Assembly (NCBI GenBank): GCA_964421755.1
Contig: CAYQYP010000046.1
Span: forward strand, 1 to 12,540
Source of the DNA: CAVUUN01 sp964421755
GTDB taxonomy: Bacteria > Acidobacteriota > UBA6911 > RPQK01
Direction of reading: 5' to 3'
Length of the DNA: 12,540 nt
Shown: piece after piece, positions 5,701-12,540 of the stretch
Numbering within the stretch: the first letter of the stretch is position 1
Layout: each line of letters starts with the position of its first letter
Translations under genes and position numbers: made by a program
Notes under the pieces: model-generated
What the model was told of the DNA's origin: nothing
Seen by the model: only the letters and a program-made list of their open reading frames with translations
The model's database searches: none

Positions 5701-7164
5701 ATGGGACGCACTATAACGATCAATCCCGTCACACGGCTGGAAGGGCACGGGAAGATCGAGATCTTCCTGAATGACGACGGGAAGGTCAAGGATGCCTACT
5801 TTCAGGTCGCCGAACTGCGGGGCTTCGAGAAGTTCTGCGTCGGGCGACCGGCCGAGGAATTAACCCGGATCATGCCGAATATTTGCGGTGTCTGCCCCTC
5901 GGCGCACCACATGGCGTCGGTCAAGGCGCTGGATCAGGTGTTCGGCGTTGAGCCAACTCCGACGGCCAAGCTGATCCGCCAGCTCGAGTTCAATGCTTTT
6001 TACATCGAAGACCACTACGTTCATTTCTTCTTCCTCGCAGCACCCGACTTCGTCGTCGGCCCGGATTCCGACCCTGCTGAACGAAACGTCCTCGGACTGA
6101 TCCAGAAAGTCGGTAAGGACGTGGGGTTGAAAGTCATCGAGGTCCGGAAAAGGAATCGCGACATCATCCGCCACGTGTTCAGCAAAGCGCCGCACCCGGA
6201 AGGAGGGTTGCCGGGCGGCGTTCCCCGCCACCTGACCGAAGACGATCGGAAGTGGATCATCGAGACGGCCGAATTCTCGCTGGATTTTGCCCGCTTCGCG
6301 ATCCAGCTCTTCAAAGACCTGGTGCTGGGAGAAAAGGCCAACCTGGACCTCATACTCAACGACGCATACAAACTGAAGACTTACTACATGTCCCTCGTGG
6401 ACGCCAATAACTGCGTGGATTTCTATGACGGCCAGGTCCGGGTCGTTGATCCAAACGGGAAGGAATTCGTGAGGTTCCATCCGAGCGACTATGTCGACCA
6501 CATCGGAGAGTGGGTGGAACCTTGGACATTCGTTCGTCTTTCGTTCCTGAAGAAGATCGGCTGGAAGGGACTGACCGAGGGCAACGACACATCACTTTAC
6601 AGGGTCGCCCCGCTGTCGAGACTCAATGTAGCCGATCGGATGAAAACCCCGGAAGCCCAGAAAGAGGCGGAGCTGTTGTTCGAGACCTTGGGCGGAAAGC
6701 CGTCCCATCACACGCTGGCGATGCATTGGGCTCGCCTGATCTGCGCTCTGCAGGCGGCCGAGCACAACGTCCAGATCGCACAGGACCCGGAGCTGACCAG
6801 CCGCGACATCCGAAACACCCAGTACGAAATCACGGGGAAAGGAGTGGGATGCGTGGAGGCGCCCCGCGGAACCCTCTTCCACGATTACGAGACTGACGAA
6901 CGGGGGATGGTTCGGAAAATCAACCTCATCGTAGCGACGCAGAACAACGCCGGACCCATCTGCCTGTCCATCAAGAAGGCCGCCCAGGAATTCGTGCGGG
7001 GCCCCGAGGTTCCCGAGGGCTTCCTGAACCGTGTGGAAATGGCATTCCGCGCCTACGATCCATGTCTTTCCTGCGCGACCCACGCACTTCCGGGCAAGAT
7101 GCCCCTGCGCATCAACTTCCGCGGCCCGGACGGGCAGGTGGTGAGAACCGTGGAACGGGGGTAG
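5701..7164 (+). CDS. mvhA: [NiFe] hydrogenase large subunit, MvhA-like (group 3)
   Basis: A 487-residue catalytic subunit that holds the Ni-Fe(CN)2CO site for H2 oxidation or proton reduction. The opening INPVTRLEGHGKIEIFL is typical of the family. The four active-site Cys are present: C62 and C65 in NICGVCPSAHHMAS (motif L1), and C455 and C458 in AYDPCLSCATH (motif L2). H461 of the L2 motif is followed by a 26-residue tail beginning ALPGK. In this family the C-terminal tail is cut after that His by a dedicated endopeptidase once Ni is inserted, so the subunit should be processed. No maturation protease or hyp gene lies in this window, so they must be elsewhere. The absence of HoxFU or F420-binding FrhB genes and the presence of MvhD point to a group 3c-like enzyme. 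It is the last gene of the operon. Confidence 0.94.
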   Translation: MGRTITINPVTRLEGHGKIEIFLNDDGKVKDAYFQVAELRGFEKFCVGRPAEELTRIMPNICGVCPSAHHMASVKALDQVFGVEPTPTAKLIRQLEFNAFYIEDHYVHFFFLAAPDFVVGPDSDPAERNVLGLIQKVGKDVGLKVIEVRKRNRDIIRHVFSKAPHPEGGLPGGVPRHLTEDDRKWIIETAEFSLDFARFAIQLFKDLVLGEKANLDLILNDAYKLKTYYMSLVDANNCVDFYDGQVRVVDPNGKEFVRFHPSDYVDHIGEWVEPWTFVRLSFLKKIGWKGLTEGNDTSLYRVAPLSRLNVADRMKTPEAQKEAELLFETLGGKPSHHTLAMHWARLICALQAAEHNVQIAQDPELTSRDIRNTQYEITGKGVGCVEAPRGTLFHDYETDERGMVRKINLIVATQNNAGPICLSIKKAAQEFVRGPEVPEGFLNRVEMAFRAYDPCLSCATHALPGKMPLRINFRGPDGQVVRTVERG

Positions 7165-7166
7165 GG

Positions 7167-7240
7167 CGGACCGACACGGACCGATAAGGACGAACACGGA
7201 CCCGATCAGGCTCGCATCGTTTATGGTCCGTGTCAGTCCG
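7167..7240. repeat. Inverted repeat after the hydrogenase operon
   Basis: CGGACCGACACGGACC (7167-7182) and GGTCCGTGTCAGTCCG (7225-7240) match as an inverted pair at 15 of 16 positions. Between them are further partial copies of the CACGGACC word. It begins 2 bases after the large-subunit stop and could act as a transcription end or mRNA-stabilising hairpin; the loop is long (42 bases) and no clean T run follows the first stem. Confidence 0.6.
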
Positions 7241-7296
7241 TGTTTGGCGTTTTTCTTCTTTGCGTCCTGCGGCCTCACGCTATACCCTTTGCCGCA

Positions 7297-9159
7297 ATGG
7301 TCGAGGTGAGCCTCGGGCTTCTCCAAGTTGCAGCCACCGTCATTTCAGCCTGGGCAATCACCCGGGTATGCCTGAATCGTTGGTTCGAGTTCGATCACTG
7401 GGCGCTTCGCTTCGCGGGGTACTGCGGTCTTGGGCTCCTGTTCTGGTCCCACCTGATCTTCGGTCTCACTGTGCTCAGAGTCGCCAAGCCAGGTATCCTC
7501 GTCGGTCTGCTGATTCTCATGGGAGCCATCAGCTTGATTGCCACAATCGTGGCGATCCGCGGGACCAGTGCCGGACGCGCATCGGATTGGTTGCGAAGCA
7601 GGCTGGCCGCCAGGGAATCCCAGCTTTTCGTCATCGGCGTGGCCGCGTACATGCTTTGGCTGATCCTGATGGCGGCGCTTCCTGCCACCTCGGTTGACGA
7701 GCTGACCTACCACCTGGAGGTTCCCCGGCAGATGCTGGCAGCCGGGGGGCAGGTCCTGTTCCGCGACAACATCTACGCCTACTATCCGCAATTCGGCGAG
7801 ATGTTCTTCCTGTTCGCCCTCCCGATCTCGGGGGAACCAGGGGCACACCTGTTCCACACGATCTTCGCCTTTCTTTGCGGACTGGCGATCTACGGGCTGC
7901 TTCGGCCACACGTCTCCCGCCCGCACGCAATCCTGGGAGTCACGATTTTCTGTTCCGTACCGACCGCCATGGTGGTAGGCAGCTGGGCGTATGTCGACTT
8001 GACCTTCACTTTTTACGTACTGTTAGCGCTTGCGGCCCTCATACAGTACACCGAGACCCGAGACCGGCCGTGGCTGATCCTCACGACGCTGTTCGCGGGC
8101 GCCTGCCTCAGTGTCAAGTACACGGGGCTACAGACCGCGCTGCTATTGAGTCTGCTCGTCCTGATCGAGCACCTTTTCCGCAAACGCAAGTCAGTCCCGC
8201 TGGCCGCCGGTCTGATCGTCGCAGGCACGCTCCTTGTCGGATCGCCCTATCTTGTCCGGAACTGGTATCTGACTGGCTGGCCGATGTTTCCTTTCCAGAC
8301 GGGACCCTTTCAGCTGGCGCCTGACGTTAACTGGGATGGGGAAAGAGCCCAGCTGCTTTACAGCTTCTTCACAAGCTTCGGCACCGCGCAGGAGGGTATT
8401 TGGGGACTCCTTCAGGCACCCGTCCGGGTTTTCGTTAGCGCGCGTTTCTATGACCTTCGGCTCTACGAGGGCATCGCGGGTCCGGTGTTTCTCCTGACCC
8501 CATTCCTCGTCTGGCGGATTCGGAAGGAACCGTCGGTTGCCCTCCTGTCTCTTTTTGCCCTGCTCTTTATCGGGTATTGGACGGTAACCACCCAACAGGT
8601 CAGGTTTCTCCTTCCGGTTCTAGCTCCCCTGTCGGTGATTCTTGCGATCGGGGTGGACCGCTGGCGTCACCCACTCCTCCAGAAGCTGGCCTGGGTCCTG
8701 GTGATCTTCAACCTGGTTCTCGGAGTGAACCAAATGCTCAAGGTCGAGCCCTTCGGGTTACTGACCGGGGAGGAACCACTCGAACAATATCGGACGCGCC
8801 TCATGCCTTTGTATCCGGTCTACCAGTCCACCAATCAGCATCTCGGAGACCAGGACCTGGTCGCTATGCTCGGCTCATCGAACGTGGGTTACTTGATGCA
8901 CCGGCCGTGGCGCGGCGACTTCCTGTTCGAGCTGTTCCGGATCCAAAAGCTCCTTGAGGCGGGCGGCGGGCCCGAAGAGATCCGGGCTTTCCTGAAATCG
9001 CTCGATGCCACTCACATCCTTCTGAACGAGTACCTGGTCGCCCATCCGGTTGCCGGACTGACCGCGTCAGAGCGCCAGCGGCTGGGCGACTTTCTCAGCC
9101 GTGAGACTCGGCTAATCGACCGCAAAGGCAACTATGCGCTGTATAAGCTGCTGAGATGA
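7297..9159 (+). CDS. Polytopic membrane glycosyltransferase, GT-C / ArnT-PMT-like
   Basis: About 620 residues with roughly a dozen hydrophobic segments and a soluble C-terminal part of about 120 residues. The start at ATG 7297 (MVEVSLGLLQVAAT) is preferred to an upstream GTG at 7240, because that GTG overlaps the intergenic inverted repeat; neither has a good ribosome binding site. After the fourth hydrophobic segment comes LPATSVDELTYHLEVPRQM, with D134-E135 at the point where GT-C enzymes of the ArnT/PMT type carry their acidic first-loop motif. An aromatic loop, YAYYPQFGEMFF, follows. Such enzymes move a sugar from a polyprenyl-phosphate carrier to lipid or protein on the outer face of the inner membrane. 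Donor and acceptor cannot be told. It has no clear link to the hydrogenase. It could instead be a related transporter-like protein of unknown role. Confidence 0.78.
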   Translation: MVEVSLGLLQVAATVISAWAITRVCLNRWFEFDHWALRFAGYCGLGLLFWSHLIFGLTVLRVAKPGILVGLLILMGAISLIATIVAIRGTSAGRASDWLRSRLAARESQLFVIGVAAYMLWLILMAALPATSVDELTYHLEVPRQMLAAGGQVLFRDNIYAYYPQFGEMFFLFALPISGEPGAHLFHTIFAFLCGLAIYGLLRPHVSRPHAILGVTIFCSVPTAMVVGSWAYVDLTFTFYVLLALAALIQYTETRDRPWLILTTLFAGACLSVKYTGLQTALLLSLLVLIEHLFRKRKSVPLAAGLIVAGTLLVGSPYLVRNWYLTGWPMFPFQTGPFQLAPDVNWDGERAQLLYSFFTSFGTAQEGIWGLLQAPVRVFVSARFYDLRLYEGIAGPVFLLTPFLVWRIRKEPSVALLSLFALLFIGYWTVTTQQVRFLLPVLAPLSVILAIGVDRWRHPLLQKLAWVLVIFNLVLGVNQMLKVEPFGLLTGEEPLEQYRTRLMPLYPVYQSTNQHLGDQDLVAMLGSSNVGYLMHRPWRGDFLFELFRIQKLLEAGGGPEEIRAFLKSLDATHILLNEYLVAHPVAGLTASERQRLGDFLSRETRLIDRKGNYALYKLLR

Positions 9160-9196
9160 GAGGCGCCTGACGGAGAACTATCGTAGTATAGGGCAC

Positions 9197-9913
9197 GTGA
9201 ACACCACCCCTCCCGCCTATCCCACCGGGCCGAAGGTCCAGTGGGAATGGATAGCGGCCGGTTTCAACCTGTTCCTGCAGCAGTGGCAGGCCTGGGTGCT
9301 AAACATCCTGATCTTCCTCATCGCGCTCTTCGTCCCTCTCGGCCTGATCCTTATTGCCTCCTTCGTGTCAATTCCCCTGTTGACGGAAAGGGCCAATCCG
9401 ATTGGCATCGCGGTCGTGATCGGGCTCAGTGCGCTCCTCATGCTTGTCATGGCGGCGGTGCTCGGTTTTCTCGCCGCCGGGCTATACCGAAGCGCTTTCA
9501 AGCAGCTGAAGGGAGGACAGATCGAGCTTCGGGATCTTTTCTCGGGGACCGACGTCTTCGTTCAGATGTTCGCCGTCAACGTCATCATGATGGTCGCCTC
9601 TTTCGTTGGACTGCTGTTCTGCATCCTTCCCGCCTTTCTGGTTGGAGGTCTCTGCTTCTTCGCCCCGGCCCTGGTTGCGCTGCGCGGGGCGGGGCCCATC
9701 GAAGCTATCAGGACGAGCATCGAAACGACGAAACATGACCTGCTGCCCTTCACCCTTTTCGCCCTGGTCGTTTACCTGCTCGCCGGCGTCGGAGGCAATT
9801 TTTGCTATGTCGGGCTGCTGGCCACATATCCCTTGTTGTTCACAGTAACCGCGGTCGCTTACCGCGACTGCCTGGGGTTGCCTAGCATACCGAAGCCGGG
9901 CCCGGTCGCCTGA
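9197..9913 (+). CDS. Small polytopic membrane protein of unknown function
   Basis: 238 residues. The start is GTG at 9197; no in-frame ATG is found nearby, and no clear ribosome binding site precedes it (GGAG at 9172 is too far away). The N-terminus is short and polar (PTGPKVQWEWIAAGFNLF), followed by about six hydrophobic stretches, for instance VLNILIFLIALFVPLGLILI and GFLAAGLYR. An amphipathic segment, FKQLKGGQIELRDLFSG, separates the halves. The pattern resembles the DUF975-type families of uncharacterised integral membrane proteins, but I do not recognise it firmly. It lies 37 bases after the glycosyltransferase-like gene and may share its transcript. No enzyme motif is visible. Confidence 0.75.
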   Translation: MNTTPPAYPTGPKVQWEWIAAGFNLFLQQWQAWVLNILIFLIALFVPLGLILIASFVSIPLLTERANPIGIAVVIGLSALLMLVMAAVLGFLAAGLYRSAFKQLKGGQIELRDLFSGTDVFVQMFAVNVIMMVASFVGLLFCILPAFLVGGLCFFAPALVALRGAGPIEAIRTSIETTKHDLLPFTLFALVVYLLAGVGGNFCYVGLLATYPLLFTVTAVAYRDCLGLPSIPKPGPVA

Positions 9914-9949
9914 AGCAAAAGCTGAACCCGCTTACTCCGCTGGAAAAGC

Positions 9950-10011
9950 GCTGCGTGCGCGGCTCTGAAAGAGACAAGGCGAACACACCATCCTTCAGAG
10001 TCACACGCAGC
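9950..10011. repeat. Nested stem-loop
   Basis: GCTGCGTG (9950-9957) pairs with CACGCAGC (10004-10011). Inside it, CTCTGAA (9963-9969) pairs with TTCAGAG (9994-10000), leaving a 24-base loop. The two stems are separated by short internal loops, as in a folded RNA. Confidence 0.5.
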
Positions 10012-10045
10012 GACGGTGTTGCATAAGGTCGGAGAAGTGCGTTCG

Positions 10046-10073
10046 GCCCACAGGTATTGACGGACTTGTGGGC
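10046..10073. repeat. Hairpin
   Basis: GCCCACA (10046-10052) and TGTGGGC (10067-10073) form a perfect 7-base stem around a 14-base loop. No T run follows. Confidence 0.45.
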
Positions 10074-10130
10074 GGATGTCGTGCCGAGGGCGAGATCGAA
10101 TTGAGCCGCGCACGAAAGAGGCTGTCGAGA

Positions 10131-10367
10131 AAGTTCTTAAGGCCTGAAAGGCCGGCACATATTAGCCCAGGGCGAAGCGCTTTGTGCGCAGCCCTGGGTC
10201 CAAGGTAGAGGCGGAGACAAGCCCTGAAAGGGCGCAAGAACGGCAACATTATCAGGATCTTACGCCCTTACAGGGCTTCGCGGTCGAGACCGTGTTACCC
10301 AGGGCTACGCGAAAAGCACGCTTCGCCCTGGGCTAGTATGTGCCGGCCTTTCAGGCCTTAAGAACTT
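10131..10367. repeat. Long inverted repeat with internal palindromes (GGCCTGAAAGGCC / AGCCCAGGGC type)
   Basis: Arms 10131-10179 and 10319-10367 are inverted copies matching at 48 of 49 positions. Each arm carries the palindrome GGCCTGAAAGGCC or its complement form, and the word AGCCCAGGGCGAAGCG. Inside, GCCCTGGGT (10191-10199) and ACCCAGGGC (10297-10305) add a second inverted pair. Two small palindromes, GCCCTGAAAGGGC (10221-10233) and GCCCTTACAGGGC (10264-10276), sit in the centre. Outward, similarity continues into GGCTGTCGAGA and the complement of TCGACACC. No transposase gene is inside, so it would be non-autonomous if mobile. Similar palindromes are, from memory, scattered in planctomycete-like genomes. 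Confidence 0.85.
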
Positions 10368-10525
10368 ATTCGACACCCTCGAGAGCGAGCGAAGCGAGCG
10401 AGAGTAAGCGGACCACCAATCATTCGCTAAGTCGAGACATTTAAACACGAAGCAGTGGAGCGAGTCAGGTGGTCCGCTTACTCTCGCTCGCTTCGCTCGC
10501 CCCCAAGGGTGTTGAATAATGTCTT
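10360..10525. repeat. Perfect 33-base inverted repeat with degenerate outer extensions
   Basis: Arms 10385-10417 and 10468-10500 are perfect inverted copies of 33 bases. Each contains GCTCGCTTCGCTCGC (or its complement) and ends in GGTGGTCCGCTTA on the inner side, around a 50-base loop. Beyond the perfect arms, 10360-10384 and 10501-10525 continue to match at about 19 of 25 positions, including a GGGTGTYGAATAA word. The left extension overlaps the right arm of the preceding inverted repeat. Confidence 0.85.
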
Positions 10526-10595
10526 GCATTGCCCCAAAGTCTCAGAGAGTACACAGAAGTGTAAACGGTTGGGCTTTCTTTGGGCGCCGCGCACG

Positions 10596-10774
10596 CGACC
10601 GAGCGGTGTCAGAGCCGCGCGCGAGCGCTTTCCATACAAAGCGGGCTCGGACAGCCGGCTGATCGGATGTCCGTTGGCAGTGGCGCTGCAGGGGATCATT
10701 CGATCAGCTCACAGCTTGAAACCTGCCTGCTTCGCTGGAAAACGCTCGCGCGCGGCTCTGACACCGCTCGGTCG
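10596..10774. repeat. Perfect 32-base inverted repeat
   Basis: Arms 10596-10627 and 10743-10774 are perfect inverted copies containing GGTGTCAGAGCCGCGCGCGA or its complement. On the inner side the match continues imperfectly into CTTTCCATACAAAGCGGGC and the complement of GCCTGCTTCGCTGGAAAA. A degenerate third copy of the same module is found at 9922-9970 in direct orientation to the right arm. Confidence 0.85.
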
Positions 10775-10868
10775 GGTCGGTCTTGCTCGCCTAAACAGGT
10801 CACCCTTGAAGTGCGGTTCTGATGTCTTCCAGGGGGCCGAGCCAGGCAGACCCGCTGCGTTAATGCGG

Positions 10869-10898
10869 TTGGCCTGCTTTTCTGCTTCCTGTTATCAT
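10869..10898 (+). promoter_or_regulatory. Weak candidate promoter of the M1 peptidase gene
   Basis: TTGGCC (10869-10874, 4 of 6) and TATCAT (10893-10898, 5 of 6) with an 18-base spacer. A transcript from here would begin only a few bases before the ATG at 10910, so it would be almost leaderless, or would favour the in-frame ATG at 10937. Speculative. Confidence 0.25.
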
Positions 10899-10909
10899 TC
10901 CTCCTCCCG

Positions 10910-12540
10910 ATGACCCTTCCTACAAACGAAATCAAGATGTGCTCCAACCGGCTGATTCGTCGTGCTGCCGCCGTGGTGCCGTTGCTGCTAATCCTCGGTG
11001 GGATGATCGCGAAAACGCAGCCCGCGCCGCTTCCTGAGCGCGCTGCGAAAATCGTTGACTACCACATCAAGGTCAAGCTCGACCCGAAGAAGCGGCAATT
11101 GCACGGCAACCAACGGCTGATCTGGCGAAACACGTCCACAGATACGGTTGGTGACCTTTGGTTTCACCTGTATCTGAATGCTTTCAAAGACAGGCGGAGC
11201 ACTTTTTTCAAGGAATCCGGCGGACAGCTGCGCGGAGACTTTTGGATCCCCGGCGCCGCGGGACACATCGAAATTCTCTCCATCAAGTCAGCGAATGGAC
11301 ATGATCTCAAGCCTGGCATGAGCTTCGAGAGCCCTGACGATGGAAACCCTGACGACCAGACGGTTTGCCGGGTCGAACTGGCCGAACCCTTAAAGCCGGG
11401 TGAAAGCGTTGACCTGCGGATCGAGTTTCTCGCACGGCTGCCGGAGGTCTTCGCCCGTACCGGTTATTCGGGCGATTTTTACATGGTCGGGCAATGGTTC
11501 CCGAAGATAGGCGTTTACGAGCCGGCCGGGATGCGTGGGCGCAAGGCCGGCGGATGGAACTGCCACCAATTTCACGCTCACTCCGAGTTCTACGCCAACT
11601 TCGGAAAGTATCGCGTCGAGATCAACGCACCGAAGAGGTTCGTATTGGGCGCGACCGGAGAATTGAGGGAAACCAGAGACCTCCCTGACGGCACCCGGAC
11701 CCACGTGTTCGAGCAGGAAGACGTTCATGATTTCGCCTGGACAGCTGATCCGGATTACGTGGTCGTCAAACGCCGATTTGTGGCTGAACGCGAGGTGTCA
11801 GAGCGTGAATACGCCGAGCTGTCGCAGTTACTCGGCCGACCCGTCGACCAACTGCGGCTCTCCGACGTCGAGATCAATCTCTTGATTCAGCCGGACCACA
11901 CGTTTTTTGCCGAACGGTACGCCGAAGCGACGCGCTTGACCCTCAAATGGTTCGGGCTCTGGTACGGCAGATACCCTTACCGCACCATAACTCTTGTTGA
12001 CCCCGGCGCCACCGGCGCAGGCGGTATGGAGTATCCGACCTTGTTCACGGGCGGCACCCACGCCTTACTCGCCTACTGGCCCCTGACCGGGTTTCGTTAC
12101 TTCGACATGGTGGCGGTGCACGAAGCAGGGCACCAATGGTGGCACGGCATGGTCGCGAACAACGAGTTCGAGGAGGCCTGGCTTGATGAGGGAATCAACA
12201 GCTACTCGACCGGGCGGGTGATCGAGCTGGCCTTCGGCAAGCGGGCCACCATCGCCGATATGCCGGGGTTCAAGCTCGGCGAAGTCGACATGATCCGAGC
12301 TGAAAATGGTCCCAACATGAAGTTCGACCGGATCATCCAGCCCTCATGGACCTACCTTTCCGACTACGGCTTCTACGCCTACACCAAGCCGGAGCTCGCC
12401 CTGTTCACCCTCGAAAACCTCCTCGGCGAAAAGACGATGGCGAGAATCATGCGCACTTTTCACGAGCGATGGCGCTTTGGCCACCCGGGAACCGCCGATT
12501 TCATCGCTGTCGCCAACGAGGTCTCGGGGCAGGACCTGAA
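10910..12540 (+). CDS. Secreted M1-family metallopeptidase (3'-truncated)
   Basis: The reading frame is open from ATG 10910 to the window end, giving 543 residues without a stop. An in-frame ATG at 10937 gives a neater signal peptide (basic NRLIRRA, then hydrophobic VVPLLLILGGMIA), and neither start has a clear ribosome binding site. The N-terminal part is the beta-rich M1 domain (VDYHIKVKLDPKKRQLHGNQ). The exopeptidase-type loop is GAGGMEYPT. The zinc site is complete: H404-E405-x2-H408 in VAVHEAGHQWWHG, with the third ligand E427 in WLDEGINSYS, 18 residues after the second His. M1 enzymes remove N-terminal residues from peptides, and this one should work outside the cytoplasm. It follows the repeat-rich region and has no visible operon partner. 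Confidence 0.92.
   Translation, partial: MTLPTNEIKMCSNRLIRRAAAVVPLLLILGGMIAKTQPAPLPERAAKIVDYHIKVKLDPKKRQLHGNQRLIWRNTSTDTVGDLWFHLYLNAFKDRRSTFFKESGGQLRGDFWIPGAAGHIEILSIKSANGHDLKPGMSFESPDDGNPDDQTVCRVELAEPLKPGESVDLRIEFLARLPEVFARTGYSGDFYMVGQWFPKIGVYEPAGMRGRKAGGWNCHQFHAHSEFYANFGKYRVEINAPKRFVLGATGELRETRDLPDGTRTHVFEQEDVHDFAWTADPDYVVVKRRFVAEREVSEREYAELSQLLGRPVDQLRLSDVEINLLIQPDHTFFAERYAEATRLTLKWFGLWYGRYPYRTITLVDPGATGAGGMEYPTLFTGGTHALLAYWPLTGFRYFDMVAVHEAGHQWWHGMVANNEFEEAWLDEGINSYSTGRVIELAFGKRATIADMPGFKLGEVDMIRAENGPNMKFDRIIQPSWTYLSDYGFYAYTKPELALFTLENLLGEKTMARIMRTFHERWRFGHPGTADFIAVANEVSGQDL

Larger units (their letters stand above)
9914..10909. other. Gene-free, highly structured repeat region
   Basis: About 1 kb without a convincing coding region. 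The short open frames in it run through palindromes on both strands and have no ribosome binding sites or recognisable protein motifs. It contains, in order, a nested stem at 9950-10011, a hairpin at 10046-10073, a 49-base inverted repeat (10131/10367), a 33-base perfect inverted repeat (10385/10500) and a 32-base perfect inverted repeat (10596/10774). Degenerate direct copies of one module stand at both ends (9922-9970 and 10714-10764). It looks like stacked non-autonomous mobile elements or a structured RNA locus. Confidence 0.7.

Noticed and set aside
5860..6501. Long - strand frames opposite the hydrogenase large and small subunits
   Set aside because: They are shadows of genes with complete catalytic motifs on the + strand.
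7258..7286. Promoter before the ArnT-like gene (TATACC as -10)
   Set aside because: Only 4 of 6 at the -10 and no acceptable -35 at usual spacing.
7240..7296. Upstream GTG start for the ArnT-like membrane protein
   Set aside because: It overlaps the end of the 7167-7240 inverted repeat and adds a segment with no family character; ATG 7297 gives a normal first hydrophobic segment.
10131..10525. CRISPR array
   Set aside because: The repeats are inverted and nested, not regularly spaced direct repeats with unique spacers, and there are no cas genes.
10001..10947. Several open frames of 70-150 codons on both strands
   Set aside because: They read through inverted repeats, giving related peptides on both strands (for example SAYSRSLRS in two frames), with no ribosome binding sites; these are repeat translations, not genes.

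Overview
All recognisable genes in this window lie on the + strand. The DNA is GC-rich and bacterial in style, with Shine-Dalgarno-led operon genes, Sec signal peptides and many long palindromic intergenic repeats. Tandem amidohydrolases, an M1-type peptidase, a large ArnT-like membrane protein and GCCCTGAAAGGGC / GCGGGCATCCTGCCCGC palindromes are, from memory, the sort of content seen in Planctomycetota, Acidobacteriota and allied uncultured phyla. I cannot fix the phylum from the sequence.

Layout. 1-2033: the 3' part of an imidazolonepropionase-like amidohydrolase, overlapped by ATGA with a secreted paralogue whose metal ligands are mostly gone. 2034-2424: a nested inverted-repeat element, then a good sigma70-type promoter (TTGTCT-N17-TATAAT) whose -35 box lies in the repeat arm, then a leader with a terminator-like hairpin just upstream of the ribosome binding site. 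2425-7164: a four-gene operon for a cytoplasmic [NiFe] hydrogenase of the Mvh (group 3c-like) type. Its genes encode a GltD/NfnB-like FAD/NAD(P) iron-sulfur flavoprotein with an added ferredoxin tail, an MvhD-like electron-transfer subunit, an MvhG-like small subunit and an MvhA-like large subunit. 7167-7240: an inverted repeat. 7297-9913: a GT-C/ArnT-like membrane protein and a small polytopic membrane protein. 9914-10909: about 1 kb without a credible gene, packed with perfect and near-perfect inverted repeats that share boundary motifs. 10910-12540: the 5' part of a secreted M1-family metallopeptidase, cut by the window end.

How it works together (inference). H2 would be split at the Ni-Fe site of the large subunit. 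Electrons would pass through the small subunit's [4Fe-4S] chain to the MvhD-like protein and then to the flavoprotein. In methanogens MvhD hands electrons to HdrA. Here no HdrA, HdrB or HdrC gene is present, and the partner is a glutamate-synthase-type flavoprotein with apparent FAD and NAD(P) sites plus several Fe-S clusters. The complex may therefore couple H2 with NAD(P)(H) and ferredoxin, possibly by flavin-based bifurcation. This operon and the structured 9914-10909 region are the two parts most worth a second look.
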